DNA of 64,000 nt from Chryseobacterium salipaludis (GCF_022968825.1 NZ_JALHKS010000005.1:124001-188000); one strand, 5' to 3'. Numbered from the stretch's first letter, positions 9,514 to 19,479 are shown. Notes: a model not told the origin generated them from the sequence alone. A program made the numbers and translations.

Positions 9514-10065
9514 TTAGTTCTTTTTGAAAGGCATCCCAAAATGCGCTAATAATGATTTTGCTTCTTTATCCGTGTTTGCAGATGTTACGAAAGTGATGTC
9601 CATCCCCTGGATTTTTTTCACTTTGTCGATCACGATTTCAGGGAAAATAATCTGCTCGGTAATCCCGAGGTTATAGTTTCCTCTTCCGTCGAAACCGTCT
9701 GCTTTGATTCCGGAGAAATCACGGATACGTGGCAGTGCAGATGAAGTAAGTCTGTCCAGGAACTCATACATTTGGTTTCCTCTCAGCGTTACGCGAGCTC
9801 CTACCGGCATCCCCTTTCTCAGTTTGAACGCAGCCTCATCTTTCTTAGAGATGGTTCCCACTGCTTTCTGACCGGTGATGGCTGTAAGTTCTTCCACAGC
9901 GTAATCTACGATCTTCTTATCAGCAGTAGCGGCACCCAGTCCCTGAGATACAACGATTTTCTCCAGTTTAGGAACCTGCATTACAGATTTATACCCAAAC
10001 TCTTCCATCATTGCAGGAACAATTTTCTCCTTATATATTTTCTTTGGTCTTGCTATATATTCCAT
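9514..10065 (-). CDS. rplE: 50S ribosomal protein L5
   Basis: L5 binds 5S rRNA and contacts P-site tRNA. I chose the ATG at 10065 because [20 protein letters not shown] matches the family start better than the in-frame ATG at 10077, which would add four residues and abut the rplX stop. The core shows [20 protein letters not shown] and ends with [12 protein letters not shown]. It lies between rplX and rpsN. Confidence 0.97.
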   Translation of the reverse strand: MEYIARPKKIYKEKIVPAMMEEFGYKSVMQVPKLEKIVVSQGLGAATADKKIVDYAVEELTAITGQKAVGTISKKDEAAFKLRKGMPVGARVTLRGNQMYEFLDRLTSSALPRIRDFSGIKADGFDGRGNYNLGITEQIIFPEIVIDKVKKIQGMDITFVTSANTDKEAKSLLAHFGMPFKKN

Positions 10066-10077
10066 GTTGTTGCTCAA

Positions 10078-10404
10078 TTAAAGGGTTTCACCGGTTGATT
10101 TCGCTACACGCACTTTCTTGTCGCCCTCCATTTTGCTTCCTGTTTTGGTTGCTTTCCCGTTCTTATCGATCAGGGCAACGTTGGAAATGTGGATGGAAGC
10201 TTCTTTCTCTACGATGCCCCCTTGTGGGTTAGCTGCAGATGGTTTGGTGTGCTTCTTCACAATATTAAGTCCGGCTACGATCACGCGTGCGTCTTTACCT
10301 TCCTTCTTGATCACTTCGATCACCTCACCTGTTTTGCCTTTAATTTCTTTGCGGCCTGTGGTGATGATGACGTTGTCTCCTCTTTTTATTTTAACTTTTG
10401 ACAT
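10078..10404 (-). CDS. rplX: 50S ribosomal protein L24
   Basis: L24 is an early assembly protein with a KOW motif: KIKRGDNVIITTGRKEIKGK and TGEVIEVIKKEGKDARVIVA near residues 4-45, followed by GLNIVKKHTKPSAANPQGGI. The 108-residue length is ordinary. It follows rplN by 18 bases and directly abuts rplE. Confidence 0.99.
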   Translation of the reverse strand: MSKVKIKRGDNVIITTGRKEIKGKTGEVIEVIKKEGKDARVIVAGLNIVKKHTKPSAANPQGGIVEKEASIHISNVALIDKNGKATKTGSKMEGDKKVRVAKSTGETL

Positions 10405-10422
10405 TCTTTTTAAATTTAAAAA

Positions 10423-10791
10423 TTAAAGTACTTCAGGAGCCAGTGATACCACTTTCATGTATTCCTTGTCACGCAGCTCACGAGCTACCGGACCGAATAC
10501 ACGTGTTCCTCTCATTTCGCCAGCAGCGTTAAGCAATACGCAAGCGTTGTCATCAAATTTGATGTAGGATCCGTCTTTTCTGCGAACTGCTTTCTTGGTG
10601 CGTACTACGACAGCTTTAGAAACAGTTCCCTTCTTAGCGTTCCCCTGAGGTGTAGAATCCTTGATAGTCACTACGATTTTATCACCTACTGAAGCATATC
10701 TTCTTCTGGTTCCTCCCAGAACTCTGATCACAAGTACTTCTTTGGCACCTGTATTATCAGCAACTTTTAGTCTTGATTCGGTTTGTAACAT
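10423..10791 (-). CDS. rplN: 50S ribosomal protein L14
   Basis: L14 forms an intersubunit bridge with 16S rRNA. The 122-residue protein starts [20 protein letters not shown], has the basic loop [20 protein letters not shown], and ends [13 protein letters not shown]. Its start overlaps the stop of rpsQ by one base, indicating translational coupling. Confidence 0.99.
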   Translation of the reverse strand: MLQTESRLKVADNTGAKEVLVIRVLGGTRRRYASVGDKIVVTIKDSTPQGNAKKGTVSKAVVVRTKKAVRRKDGSYIKFDDNACVLLNAAGEMRGTRVFGPVARELRDKEYMKVVSLAPEVL

Positions 10792-11045
10792 TACTTAGCT
10801 TTTTCAATGATTCGTACTAATCTCCATCTTTTGTTCTTGCTCAGCGGGCGCGTTTCAGTAATCAGAACTGTATCGCCTTCGTTGCACTCGTTGTTCTCGT
10901 CATGAGCGGTGTACTTTTTCGTTTTCAAAACGAACTTTCCGTACAGCGGGTGCTTCATTCTCATCGTCTCACTTACAACAATGGTCTTTTCCATCTTATT
11001 GCTAGAAACAATGCCGATTCTTTCTTTTCTTAAATTTCTATCCAT
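10791..11045 (-). CDS. rpsQ: 30S ribosomal protein S17
   Basis: S17 binds 16S rRNA at the lower body of the 30S subunit through an OB fold. The 84-residue protein shows [20 protein letters not shown] and [20 protein letters not shown], the family signature. It lies between rpmC and rplN, overlapping rplN by one base. Confidence 0.99.
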   Translation of the reverse strand: MDRNLRKERIGIVSSNKMEKTIVVSETMRMKHPLYGKFVLKTKKYTAHDENNECNEGDTVLITETRPLSKNKRWRLVRIIEKAK

Positions 11046-11061
11046 GATAAAATGGTATTGC

Positions 11062-11250
11062 TTATTGTTGTTTTAGTGTTAACTCTGTCTGGATACGCGC
11101 GATGTTCTTTCTCATGTCACGGATCTGGATCGGATTCTCAATCGGGCTGATGCGGTGCGCCAGGACCATTTTGTTATAGTCTGCTTTCACTTCCGCCAAT
11201 TTTGCCTGAAGATCTTCTTTGCTAAGATTTTTAATATCAGCTTTTTTCAT
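11062..11250 (-). CDS. rpmC: 50S ribosomal protein L29
   Basis: L29 is a small helical protein at the tunnel exit, near the site where trigger factor and SRP dock. The 62-residue sequence has two predicted helices, with [20 protein letters not shown] and the family end [20 protein letters not shown]. It is 14 bases after rplP. Confidence 0.98.
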   Translation of the reverse strand: MKKADIKNLSKEDLQAKLAEVKADYNKMVLAHRISPIENPIQIRDMRKNIARIQTELTLKQQ

Positions 11251-11264
11251 AATTCCGTTACGGT

Positions 11265-11690
11265 TTATTGAGGTTGAACAAAATCGTTAGCAACAACGAA
11301 CTTAGTTACTACAGGCAGTTTCTGAGCAGCCAGACGCAATGCTTCTTTTGCTACTTCGTAAGGTACGCCGCCTACTTCGAACATAATTTTACCAGGCTTC
11401 ACTACGGATACCCAATATTCCACAGCACCTTTACCTTTACCCATACGTACTTCGGCTGGTTTTTTGGTAATTGGCTTATCCGGGAAAATCTTGATCCACA
11501 GCTGTCCTTCTCTTTTCATATAACGGGTAGCGGCGATACGAGCTGCCTCAATCTGGCGAGCTGTGATCCAAGCGCCTTCCGTGGCTTTGATTCCGAAAGT
11601 TCCGTATGCCAGCTGGTTACCGCGCTGTGCATTGCCCTTCATTTTCATTTTGTGGACTTTGCGGAACTTGGTTCTTCTTGGTTGTAACAT
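11265..11690 (-). CDS. rplP: 50S ribosomal protein L16
   Basis: L16 organises the A-site region of the 50S subunit. The 141-residue protein begins [20 protein letters not shown] and contains [20 protein letters not shown] near residues 77-96, including the Arg that some bacteria hydroxylate. It lies between rpsC and rpmC. Confidence 0.99.
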   Translation of the reverse strand: MLQPRRTKFRKVHKMKMKGNAQRGNQLAYGTFGIKATEGAWITARQIEAARIAATRYMKREGQLWIKIFPDKPITKKPAEVRMGKGKGAVEYWVSVVKPGKIMFEVGGVPYEVAKEALRLAAQKLPVVTKFVVANDFVQPQ

Positions 11691-11696
11691 AATCTA

Positions 11697-11731
11697 TTAG
11701 ATGTTAGATGTTAGATGTTAGATAGTTAGAT
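11697..11731. repeat. Short tandem repeat (TTAGATG) in the rplP-rpsC gap
   Basis: Three exact 7-base TTAGATG units are followed by two TTAGATA variants in the 104-base gap between rpsC and rplP. Nothing else is recognisable in the gap. Such an array may change copy number by slippage. Confidence 0.8.
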
Positions 11732-11794
11732 AAATTTTCAATCAGTTCTTGTAACGGAAGCTCTAATCTCTAATTTCTCGTTTCTAACTTCTGA

Positions 11795-12532
11795 TTAATT
11801 ATTGTTATTGTTTCTTCTTGGTCTTCTGTCGCCACGGTCGTTTCTGTCGCGTCCGCCGCCGCCTGAAGTTTTCTTCTGCTGACCTACCAGCGGAGAAAGT
11901 TCACGCTTACCATATACTTCTCCTTTCATGATCCACACTTTCACGCCCAGTTTCCCGTACTGTGTAAGTGCTTCGCTGATGTGATAATCGATATCTGCAC
12001 GGAAAGTGGATAATGGAATACGGCCTTCTTTGAAAGACTCGCTACGTGCCATCTCTGCTCCGTTCAAACGTCCTGAAACCATTACCTTGATTCCTTCAGC
12101 ACCCATTCTCATGGTGCTTTGCATTGCCATTTTCACAGCTCTACGGTAAGAAATACGGTTTTCGATTTGCTTGGCGATGCTGTCTGCTACCAGTACAGCA
12201 TCCAACTCAGGTCTTTTGATTTCGAAGATGTTGATCTGGATATCTTTATCCGTCAGTTTCTTCAATTCTTCCTTCAGTTTGTCAACCTCCTGGCCACCTT
12301 TACCGATGATCAGACCCGGACGGGCTGTGGTAATGGTGATGGTGATTAACTTCAGGGTTCTCTCGATAAAAATCTTAGAGATTCCGCCTTTAGAAAGTCT
12401 TGCTTCAAGGTATCTTCTGATTTTGTAATCTTCAGCGATACGATCGCCGTAGTTTTTACCTCCATACCAGTTAGAATCCCATCCTCTGATGATTCCTAAC
12501 CTGTTACCAATTGGATTTGTCTTCTGTCCCAT
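11795..12532 (-). CDS. rpsC: 30S ribosomal protein S3
   Basis: S3 lines the mRNA entry channel and acts in mRNA unwinding. The 245-residue protein starts [20 protein letters not shown], carries the KH domain ([20 protein letters not shown] near residues 66-86) and the C-terminal domain with [20 protein letters not shown]. The end is a Gly/Arg/Asp/Asn-rich, probably disordered tail, usual in this phylum. It is 3 bases after rplV. Confidence 0.99.
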   Translation of the reverse strand: MGQKTNPIGNRLGIIRGWDSNWYGGKNYGDRIAEDYKIRRYLEARLSKGGISKIFIERTLKLITITITTARPGLIIGKGGQEVDKLKEELKKLTDKDIQINIFEIKRPELDAVLVADSIAKQIENRISYRRAVKMAMQSTMRMGAEGIKVMVSGRLNGAEMARSESFKEGRIPLSTFRADIDYHISEALTQYGKLGVKVWIMKGEVYGKRELSPLVGQQKKTSGGGGRDRNDRGDRRPRRNNNNN

Positions 12533-12535
12533 ACC

Positions 12536-12937
12536 TTAAATATTTTCTTTAGTACCGAGGATTAGTGTAATGTGGTTTGATCTCTTGCGGATTCTGTGAC
12601 CTCTTCCTTGTGGAGCTGGTCTCAGTCTCTTCAGTTGCTTAGCGCTGTCCACGAAGATTTCCTTCACGATCAGGTTGGCTTCTTCTACATCCGCTCCCTC
12701 GTTCTTAGACTGCCAGTTGGCAATTGCAGACAAGAGTACTTTTTCCAATTTGTTGGAAGCTTCTTTCTTAGAGAATTTCAGGATAGCCAAAGCTTTGTCT
12801 ACCTGCTCTCCGCGGATAATGTCGGCTACCAGTCTCATCTTTCTTGGAGAAGACGGGCAGTCTTTGTGTGCAGCTTTCGCTACATCCTGGTTTGCTATTT
12901 TACGTGCTAATGCACTTTCTCTTTTTCTTGATCCCAT
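12536..12937 (-). CDS. rplV: 50S ribosomal protein L22
   Basis: L22 lines the nascent-chain tunnel. The 133-residue protein has [20 protein letters not shown] near residues 26-45 and the tunnel-hairpin end [20 protein letters not shown]. Mutations or insertions in that hairpin give macrolide resistance in other bacteria; nothing abnormal is seen here. Confidence 0.99.
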   Translation of the reverse strand: MGSRKRESALARKIANQDVAKAAHKDCPSSPRKMRLVADIIRGEQVDKALAILKFSKKEASNKLEKVLLSAIANWQSKNEGADVEEANLIVKEIFVDSAKQLKRLRPAPQGRGHRIRKRSNHITLILGTKENI

Positions 12938-12939
12938 GA

Positions 12940-13218
12940 TTATCTACCGCCTTTGTTTTTGTTACCGCCGTGACCTCTGAAAGATCTCGTCGGAGAAAAT
13001 TCGCCTAACTTATGGCCTACCATGTTTTCAGTAACGTACACCGGGATAAAAGATTTACCGTTGTGTACTGCAATGGTTTGCCCCACGAAGTCCGGGGAGA
13101 TCATCGATGCTCTGGACCATGTTTTGATTACGGTCTTCTTACCAGACTCTATATTTGCCTGAACCTTCTTATCTAAAGTATGTGCGATGAAAGGTCCTTT
13201 CTTAAGTGATCTTGACAT
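12940..13218 (-). CDS. rpsS: 30S ribosomal protein S19
   Basis: S19 lies in the 30S head with S13. The 92-residue protein starts [20 protein letters not shown] and has the family signature [20 protein letters not shown]. It is spaced 2 bases from both rplB and rplV. Confidence 0.99.
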   Translation of the reverse strand: MSRSLKKGPFIAHTLDKKVQANIESGKKTVIKTWSRASMISPDFVGQTIAVHNGKSFIPVYVTENMVGHKLGEFSPTRSFRGHGGNKNKGGR

Positions 13219-13220
13219 AA

Positions 13221-14042
13221 TTATTTTCTTTTAGATACGATGAATCGGTTAGACGCTTTGTTTTTCTTTCTGGTCTTGTACCCTTTGGAAGGCATACCAT
13301 TTCTCGATCTTGGGTGACCACCGGAAGCACGTCCTTCACCACCACCCATTGGGTGATCCACAGGGTTCATTACTACTGGTCTTGTACGAGGTCTGCGTCC
13401 CAGCCATCTGCTGCGTCCTGCTTTACCGGACACGGTCAGCATGTGGTCGTGGTTAGATACAGAGCCGATCATGGCCATACATTCGGAAAGAATCATACGG
13501 GATTCTCCGGAAGGCAATTTCACGATTACGTAATTTTTATCACGCGAAGTAAGCTGTGCGGAAGATCCTGCGCTTCTGGCAAGAATAGCTCCCTGGCCAG
13601 GCTTCAGTTCCACACATGAAATCACAGTTCCCAAAGGAATGTTTTTCAGTTTCATGGCGTTCCCTACGTTTGGCTCAGCTGTTTCAGCAGCGATTACTTT
13701 CTGGTCCACTTTGATTCCTGCAGGAGCGATGATGTATCTCTTCTCTCCGTCTGCATATTCCAACAGTGCGATGAAAGCAGTTCTGTTTGGGTCGTACTCT
13801 ACAGATTTTACCGTAGCTTCCACGTCGAACTTGTTACGCTTGAAGTCGATAATTCTGTATTTTTGTTTGTGTCCACCGCCGGTGTAACGCATGGTCATTT
13901 TACCAGTATTGTTACGTCCACCTGACTTTTTAATACCAACGGTTAGGGATTTCTCCGGCTTGTTGGTAGTAATTTCCTCAAAGTTGTTCACAACTCTGAA
14001 TCTCTGTCCCGGGGTGATAGGTTTTAATTTTCTAACAGACAT
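13221..14042 (-). CDS. rplB: 50S ribosomal protein L2
   Basis: L2 is required for subunit association and supports the peptidyl-transferase centre. The 273-residue length is ordinary. The C-terminal signature [20 protein letters not shown] contains the conserved His at the centre of the ribosome's large-subunit core. It lies between rplW and rpsS. Confidence 0.99.
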   Translation of the reverse strand: MSVRKLKPITPGQRFRVVNNFEEITTNKPEKSLTVGIKKSGGRNNTGKMTMRYTGGGHKQKYRIIDFKRNKFDVEATVKSVEYDPNRTAFIALLEYADGEKRYIIAPAGIKVDQKVIAAETAEPNVGNAMKLKNIPLGTVISCVELKPGQGAILARSAGSSAQLTSRDKNYVIVKLPSGESRMILSECMAMIGSVSNHDHMLTVSGKAGRSRWLGRRPRTRPVVMNPVDHPMGGGEGRASGGHPRSRNGMPSKGYKTRKKNKASNRFIVSKRK

Positions 14043-14079
14043 TACTATTATTTATAATTATATAAAATTCTTTGTTCTT

Positions 14080-14370
14080 TTAGATTGCTGCGAAGATATC
14101 GATCACTTCACCTTCTGCCAGGGAAACCACGGCTTTCTTCAGCTTATTGGTTTTTCCTACCTGCAATCCTTTCTTCGTGTATTTAGAAGAAACTTTCGGT
14201 GCATAAATCATGGTCCGTACATCGGCTACTTTTACACCATATGCCTGCTCTACCGCGTTTTTGATCTGGATCTTGTTCGCTCTGGTATCTACCAGGAAAG
14301 AATACGCTCCTCTCAGATCAGTAAGGTAGTTGGCTTTCTCTGAAATAACGGGTTTGATAATTACTGACAT
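14080..14370 (-). CDS. rplW: 50S ribosomal protein L23
   Basis: L23 is the docking site for trigger factor and SRP at the tunnel exit. The 96-residue protein has SVIIKPVISEKANYLTDLRG at the start and NKIQIKNAVEQAYGVKVADV near residues 32-51, both typical. It lies 3 bases after rplD. Confidence 0.99.
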   Translation of the reverse strand: MSVIIKPVISEKANYLTDLRGAYSFLVDTRANKIQIKNAVEQAYGVKVADVRTMIYAPKVSSKYTKKGLQVGKTNKLKKAVVSLAEGEVIDIFAAI

Positions 14371-14373
14371 GAC

Positions 14374-15003
14374 TTATTTTCTTAAATTTTCCTGGAATTT
14401 TTCGATAGCGCCTTCTAGGAAAACAATTTCACCTGCGTTTACCAGATCGTAAGAGCTGATTTCATTGTAGGTAAGTACTCTTGTTTTCGGCAGGTTTCGG
14501 GAAGACAAATACACATTCTTGTTTGCTTCCGGAAGGATGTACAGTGACTTCTTCCCTTCGAATCCTAACGCGTTGTTCAGGTTGATAAACTCTTTGGTTT
14601 TAGGAGCATCAAAATTGAAAGCTTCCAGAACCTTGATTGAGTTATCTCTCATCTTCTGAGACAGTACTGATTTCTTAGCCAGTCTCTTCAGCGCTTTATT
14701 CAGTTTGAAACGGTAATCTCTTGGTTTAGGACCAAATACTCTACCCCCACCTTTGAAGATTGGCGACTTGATATCCCCGTAACGCGCAGAGCCGGAACCC
14801 TTTTGCTTCTTCAGTTTCTTTGTGGAAGCGGTGATTTCGCTTCTTTCCTTTGATTTATGCGTCCCTTGGCGCTGTGCTGCCAGGTATTGCTTCACTTCCA
14901 GGTAAACCGCGTGTTGGTTTGGCTCAATACCGAAGATTGCTTCGTCCAGCTCAACAGTTCTTCCGGTTTCTTTTCCTGATGTATTAAATACTACTAGTTC
15001 CAT
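14374..15003 (-). CDS. rplD: 50S ribosomal protein L4
   Basis: L4 lines the constriction of the exit tunnel and in E. coli autoregulates the S10 operon. The 209-residue protein has the long basic loop [20 protein letters not shown] and [20 protein letters not shown] near residues 64-105. Its start overlaps the end of rplC by 10 bases. Confidence 0.99.
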   Translation of the reverse strand: MELVVFNTSGKETGRTVELDEAIFGIEPNQHAVYLEVKQYLAAQRQGTHKSKERSEITASTKKLKKQKGSGSARYGDIKSPIFKGGGRVFGPKPRDYRFKLNKALKRLAKKSVLSQKMRDNSIKVLEAFNFDAPKTKEFINLNNALGFEGKKSLYILPEANKNVYLSSRNLPKTRVLTYNEISSYDLVNAGEIVFLEGAIEKFQENLRK

Positions 15004-15620
15004 TTTCTGATAATTACATAAGAATTTTTAGCTCCCGGAACAGCACCTTTCACAACCAAAAGATTTTGTTCTTGATCAACTTTCAACACTTGAAGGTTTT
15101 GTACAGTAACTTGCTTACCTCCCATTCTACCTGCCATACGCATTCCTTTGAATACTCTAGACGGGTCGGATCCTGCACCGATAGAACCAGGAGCTCTTAA
15201 TCTGTTGTGCTGTCCGTGAGTCGCTTGCATTACCCCACCGAAGTTGTGTCTTTTAACAACCCCTTGGAAACCTTTACCTTTTGAAGTACCGGTAACATCC
15301 ACATATTCGCCTTCTGCGAACAGATCTACTTTCACTTCATCTCCGATGCTCAGTTTGTCTACGAATTCATGATAGAATTCCACCAACTTCGCTTTTGGAG
15401 CAGAACCTGCCTTTTTGAAATGGCCGGCTAACGCTTTACCAACGTTCTTTTCACTCTTGTCATCGAAACCAAGTTGAGCAGCTTTGTACCCATCTTTTTC
15501 TACGGTTCTGACCTGTAAAACCGAGCAAGGACCAGCTTGGATAACGGTGCAGGGAATGTTCTTCCCTTCTTCGTTAAACAATGAGGTCATCCCGATTTTT
15601 TTACCAATAATACCTGACAT
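14994..15620 (-). CDS. rplC: 50S ribosomal protein L3
   Basis: L3 is an early 50S assembly protein reaching the peptidyl-transferase centre. The 208-residue protein starts [20 protein letters not shown] and has the loop [20 protein letters not shown] with the Gln that is methylated in E. coli L3. It is the first gene of the operon here; rpsJ, usually directly upstream, is 5.4 kb away in a different transcription unit. Confidence 0.99.
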   Translation of the reverse strand: MSGIIGKKIGMTSLFNEEGKNIPCTVIQAGPCSVLQVRTVEKDGYKAAQLGFDDKSEKNVGKALAGHFKKAGSAPKAKLVEFYHEFVDKLSIGDEVKVDLFAEGEYVDVTGTSKGKGFQGVVKRHNFGGVMQATHGQHNRLRAPGSIGAGSDPSRVFKGMRMAGRMGGKQVTVQNLQVLKVDQEQNLLVVKGAVPGAKNSYVIIRKWN

Positions 15621-15716
15621 TATTTAAATATATCTATTAAGTTCACTGTTAATCAACTCCGGGCGGGGTGATTTCTACGTCTGAAATAGGCACACCTCTT
15701 CCCTAAATTGAGTGTG

Positions 15717-15746
15717 CAAATGTATGAAGAATTTTTTGATTGACAA
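15717..15746 (-). promoter_or_regulatory. Promoter of the rplC-rplQ operon
   Basis: The minus strand reads TTG (15744-15746), 19 bases, then TACATTTG (15717-15724), an exact match to the Bacteroidetes TTG-N19-TAnnTTTG consensus. Transcription would start about 90 bases before rplC. This leader could host L4 feedback. Confidence 0.85.
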
Positions 15747-16146
15747 TCAGAGTCTTAAAAATATTTTAAAACTTTTTGACTTTTCGTCAGCGGGCACGGC
15801 GGAAAATGCACACATCGAGAAGAAAAAGAAAGGAATTGCTGATTTTCCTGTAAGGAAGCCATGCATTGTTGCGGAATGTGCAGGCGGGTGAAGGCAGAAA
15901 AGAGGAGAATGGCGGGCTGTGTTTAATTTTAAAAATCTTTAAGGTCTTGGAAATTGGTAGCGGACTCTCCTGAGTGTTGAGAAAGCTGTTATTTCACTTT
16001 TTATTTAAAGCTTCAAGGTTCCGAAACCTTGAAGCTTTGAGTCTCTTATATAAGCTAACATAAACCCGCGCTGCGCAACCTGCCTAATGCTAATGGGTGT
16101 ATTAAAAAAAGTTATTTAAGCCACATCATACCGTTTCTATTTTTTA
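15747..16146. other. Noncoding stretch at the island/operon border
   Basis: No convincing ORF is seen. The stretch holds one long perfect palindrome (annotated separately) and otherwise unremarkable sequence. It forms the downstream border of the GLPGLI island. Confidence 0.6.
16007..16038. repeat. REP-like palindrome
   Basis: A perfect 14-bp inverted repeat (16007-16020 and 16025-16038) with a CCGA loop. Its core CTTCAAGGTT recurs at 19342-19356 at the other side of the island. No T run follows directly, so it looks more like an extragenic palindromic element than a terminator. Confidence 0.7.
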
Positions 16147-16485
16147 CTACCGTCGCTCCAGTGTATTGTTATTCTTTTTTATTCTTTCGCGGATTTGCTG
16201 CAGGCGGCTGGCGGGAACTCCCGTCCCGAAAGGACCGTTCATAATGCGCGCGACCGTTCCCTCGCGATAGGCTTTTTCAACTTCACGAAACTTAGGACGC
16301 GTGGTGGCGAGCAGTTTCCGCGTCCGCAAAGGCGGAAGCTGCTTTGATTGTACGTCGCTGGAATCCGGCTGATAAGTGAATGTATACGTAAACCGGGAAC
16401 AGACATCCTGTTGCTGACCTGAGATTGTGATAGTGACCAAACAGATGAAGGTCAACAGAATTCTGCTGATAATCGGTTGAGTCAT
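16147..16485 (-). CDS. Internally deleted GLPGLI-family relative
   Basis: The 112-residue ORF has a signal peptide (ILLTFICLVTITISGQ) and then SRFTYTFTYQPDSSDVQSKQ, which resembles the N-terminal strand of the neighbouring GLPGLI proteins. Its end, SRLQQIRERIKKNNNTLERR, resembles their C-terminus (compare EDEEREYLRNNNNPIEL in the gene at 18195). The middle, including the GLPGLI core, is missing. It follows the gene at 16497 by 11 bases. It is either a decayed copy or a short derivative; an intact frame argues that it may still be made. Confidence 0.6.
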   Translation of the reverse strand: MTQPIISRILLTFICLVTITISGQQQDVCSRFTYTFTYQPDSSDVQSKQLPPLRTRKLLATTRPKFREVEKAYREGTVARIMNGPFGTGVPASRLQQIRERIKKNNNTLERR

Positions 16486-16496
16486 GTTTTCTGCAG

Positions 16497-17339
16497 TTAA
16501 TCCAGTTCAAGTGGAATCACCTTTTTCTTCGCGTTTTCCCGCAACTGCCGTACGCGCTCCTCCGAAATTTGCAGACCGAGTGACCGCGTAAGTTCCGGTA
16601 AATTTTCGCGGTAGCTTTGTCGTGCTTTTAAGAATTGCTTACGATTGGTGTGCACAATCTTATATTTACGAAATTCCGGGATGGAAATAACAGTTGTAAG
16701 CGCAGGATCAAATTTGGTCAGCTTGAAGCGATACTGCAATGCTTCGTCATACACCTCAACGATCAGGCCCGGCAACCCGCGGAATTTATACGGACCATCG
16801 CTGAGCGGTATCTGCGGCGCGAACCACGCGATCCAGGTTCGGCCGAACTGCCTGGCGATTGCCTGCTGGCAAGATTGCCCGTGAAAGATTTTCTGAGCGC
16901 CAGTGATTTGCCAGTCAGCGGTTTCAACTTCATCGTATTTAAAATGTTTACCGCCGATCTGATCGTACACTACGACCGGTGCGGTCAAGTCCTCTTTTGT
17001 AATGTAATAGCTAAAGGCAGAGCTTGGAACTCCCTGCATTGAGAAGCTGCGCGCCCCCTGCCGTAACGCAATTAATTGTGCTGCCTTCACCGAATCCTGG
17101 CGCACCGTTTTTTCACTTGCGAATAACGAGTTACGACCATTTACATGAAGTAAAAAAGTTTCCCGATAATCCGACTGTAGGGTATCGCCGGCTGCGCTGT
17201 ACTGCATTTCGTAATAAAAAGTCAGCGGCCCAGCCAGGTTTTCTTTTTTATTCTGTGCCCACAATACAGCTGGAATCAACCACAGTAATGCAAACAACAA
17301 TTTAATGATGAAGTAAAAGACCAGATTTTGTTTTGCCAT
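16497..17339 (-). CDS. GLPGLI family secreted protein
   Basis: The protein carries the family core KFRGLPGLIVEVYD near residue 190, preceded by RTWIAWFAPQIPLSDGPYKF, the usual arrangement. A hydrophobic signal ending AVLWAQ exports it to the periplasm or beyond. I chose the ATG at 17339; a TTG at 17357 would add six residues and abut the previous gene. The biochemical role of GLPGLI proteins is not known. It is the fourth of a tandem family array on the minus strand. Confidence 0.85.
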   Translation of the reverse strand: MAKQNLVFYFIIKLLFALLWLIPAVLWAQNKKENLAGPLTFYYEMQYSAAGDTLQSDYRETFLLHVNGRNSLFASEKTVRQDSVKAAQLIALRQGARSFSMQGVPSSAFSYYITKEDLTAPVVVYDQIGGKHFKYDEVETADWQITGAQKIFHGQSCQQAIARQFGRTWIAWFAPQIPLSDGPYKFRGLPGLIVEVYDEALQYRFKLTKFDPALTTVISIPEFRKYKIVHTNRKQFLKARQSYRENLPELTRSLGLQISEERVRQLRENAKKKVIPLELD

Positions 17340-17357
17340 ACAGATTTTATTAACCAA

Positions 17358-18089
17358 CTACTCTTCCCAATCAAACTTAGTTTCAAGCTGATGCCGCTCC
17401 TGTTCGATCATTGTGTTGTGTGGATTTTTGCTTGAAGCCATTTTCAGTTCCGGTGAAAGACCGTATGCCAGTTTGGGATAATCTGTGTACGGACGAAAAG
17501 AAGTACTTTCTGTTTGAGCCAGCGCCGGTGCAAATTTTGCCTGCGGCAGCTCCTTCGAATTTTTGAGTACCCAGCGGAAGTTTCCGTCGTGGCAGGATGC
17601 TTCTACAATCTGGTATCCCAGCCCGTGAAATTTCCAGGGACCAAAAGCAGCCTTCACATTTTCATCATACCACACGGTGTAGTGCCGGCCGCGGAACGCG
17701 GTGGAAGCTTTCTTTAATGTCCTACCATCAACAATTTTTGTACGGTCGGATAAGGTCCAGTTCATTTCGGTGTGCGGGTCTTTGAGCAAATATTTTTTTC
17801 CCTGGAGGCGATCGGAGATCAATGCGCCGTCTTTACTGGTGTATTGAGTGTATGAAAAATTGCTTTTATCGTACACTACCATTTTGCGCGAAGTTGCGCC
17901 TTTATCGAGATTATCGACCGGTAAAAGTATATAATTGCAGCCCTCGTCATTCATGGTTACCTGCGCCAGCTGATGATAGGTCTGCTCGCTGACGGGACTT
18001 TTGGTATACACATGATATTCCAGGTAATGCACCTGGGCCGTGCTGAATACGGCAGCGCACAGCCACAGCAGTAAGGAAATCTTTTTCAT
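17358..18089 (-). CDS. Divergent GLPGLI-type secreted protein
   Basis: The 243-residue protein has a signal peptide (LLLWLCAAVFSTAQ) and the same layout as its neighbours: RHYTVWYDENVKAAFGPWKF corresponds to the segment before the core. The core itself reads KFHGLGYQIVEASCHD, so the PGL of GLPGLI is replaced. It is a diverged paralogue in the array. Function is unknown; the altered core may mean altered or lost activity. Confidence 0.75.
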   Translation of the reverse strand: MKKISLLLWLCAAVFSTAQVHYLEYHVYTKSPVSEQTYHQLAQVTMNDEGCNYILLPVDNLDKGATSRKMVVYDKSNFSYTQYTSKDGALISDRLQGKKYLLKDPHTEMNWTLSDRTKIVDGRTLKKASTAFRGRHYTVWYDENVKAAFGPWKFHGLGYQIVEASCHDGNFRWVLKNSKELPQAKFAPALAQTESTSFRPYTDYPKLAYGLSPELKMASSKNPHNTMIEQERHQLETKFDWEE

Positions 18090-18194
18090 CGGGTTTGTGT
18101 TTGTGTACGAATATAGAGTTTATTCGGGAAAACGCCTCGGTGAAAAGAGAAAATTTATCGTTAAAAGCCTGAACTGCTGCCCCTTTCTGCAAAA

Positions 18195-19031
18195 TTATTT
18201 TATGTCGGGATACTCCACCACGTATGTGAGTTCAATGGGGTTATTATTGTTGCGCAGGTATTCTCTTTCCTCGTCTTCCATTTTTTTTAACTGGGACAGG
18301 TCCGTAATTCTTATGCTGTTATAGTAAAAATGCATATCCTCGGTTTTATTATTCTGAAAATGTTCCCGCATATCTCGCATGGGCTCATTGTATTCGGCAA
18401 GCAGCATTTTTTTGTATTTCTGCAGTGAAATTTTAACCGGTTTCATGCCGGCATGGCGTTCGAGGATGGCCTGTGTATCATACGTTCCGGGCAGCTGATA
18501 GCTTTTGAGAAGATTAAAACTATAATGCCCCTGATCATCACTGATAATGAAAATCATACCTGGCAAACCGTGGAATTTATAGGGACCTTCCTGCAAATTC
18601 ACCTTGTTTGCAAACCAGGCAGTCCAATTCCTTCCACCGAAGGTGGTTTCCGCTTTCTGCAAACGATAGCCATTCACTTCAATGGTTTCTGTAATTAATT
18701 TCCAGGAAATGGCATCATCTGATTCTATTTTAAATAAATCGTCGATCAGCAGATATGCCGTGTTGCGGTTGGTACCGCGTTTCCTAACGATGGCCGGCGC
18801 TTCAGTATCCCAGGAGTAGTTGCGGGTATTGCGCACCTTGTTCAGCGAATCGGTTTCAATGTACTTCATGTTATAAAACTTCACTTCGTCGGGATTAACG
18901 TCCAGGACCATAGTAAGGGTCTGCGAATCTCCGGCGGGATCTGTTTTATATTTCATTTCATAGATGAAGCGGTGGGTCTGCGCACTGAGCAGAAAAGGAA
19001 ACAACAACAGCAGTGGTAAAAGTTTTTTCAT
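18195..19031 (-). CDS. GLPGLI family secreted protein
   Basis: The 278-residue protein has a signal peptide (LLPLLLLFPFLLSAQ) and the family core KFHGLPGMIFIISDD near residue 165, preceded by RNWTAWFANKVNLQEGPYKF, and the C-terminal REYLRNNNNPIEL. Its start overlaps the DUF1294 gene by four bases (ATGA), so the two are probably translated together. Function unknown. Confidence 0.88.
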   Translation of the reverse strand: MKKLLPLLLLFPFLLSAQTHRFIYEMKYKTDPAGDSQTLTMVLDVNPDEVKFYNMKYIETDSLNKVRNTRNYSWDTEAPAIVRKRGTNRNTAYLLIDDLFKIESDDAISWKLITETIEVNGYRLQKAETTFGGRNWTAWFANKVNLQEGPYKFHGLPGMIFIISDDQGHYSFNLLKSYQLPGTYDTQAILERHAGMKPVKISLQKYKKMLLAEYNEPMRDMREHFQNNKTEDMHFYYNSIRITDLSQLKKMEDEEREYLRNNNNPIELTYVVEYPDIK

Positions 19032-19300
19032 GCAAAATATAAAGAAGATAAATATACAATGAAAGCCTGAGCAAGCAGCACGCAGAGCATTTTAATTTTA
19101 AAACTGTTTTTTCTTGTTTTATGGTGGAAGAGCAACATAGCGCACAACGCGCCGGGACTACCGCCGAGAAAAGAGAAAAGAAGCAAGCGGGCTTCCGGAA
19201 TCCGGGACTGATGTTTGACGGCTTTCTGCTTGTCCAGGGCAAAGGCAGAAAATGTAACAGTGTTGACGGTGGCGAAGTAGATGAGCCAAAAGAAATTCAT
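19028..19300 (-). CDS. DUF1294 family small membrane protein
   Basis: The 90-residue protein has two or three hydrophobic segments and the DUF1294 signature: FALDKQKAVKHQSRIPEARL followed by LFSFLGGSPGALCAMLLFHH-K. It would sit in the cytoplasmic membrane. The family has no known function. The four-base overlap with the following GLPGLI gene suggests an operon, though this may be incidental. Confidence 0.85.
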   Translation of the reverse strand: MNFFWLIYFATVNTVTFSAFALDKQKAVKHQSRIPEARLLLFSFLGGSPGALCAMLLFHHKTRKNSFKIKMLCVLLAQAFIVYLSSLYFA

Positions 19301-19479
19301 TAGGTAAAATAACGAAAAGCTGACTTGTATCGCAATTTAGTAAACCTTCAAGGTTTATAAAATCTAAAGGTTTGGTATTGTATTTTTAATTAATGATACA
19401 CTTTCTTTTCCGGTAAAAATTGAACTCGCTAAAGTAGCCGCGATCGAAAACTCAGTCTGTAACGAGATAAACAGGCATC

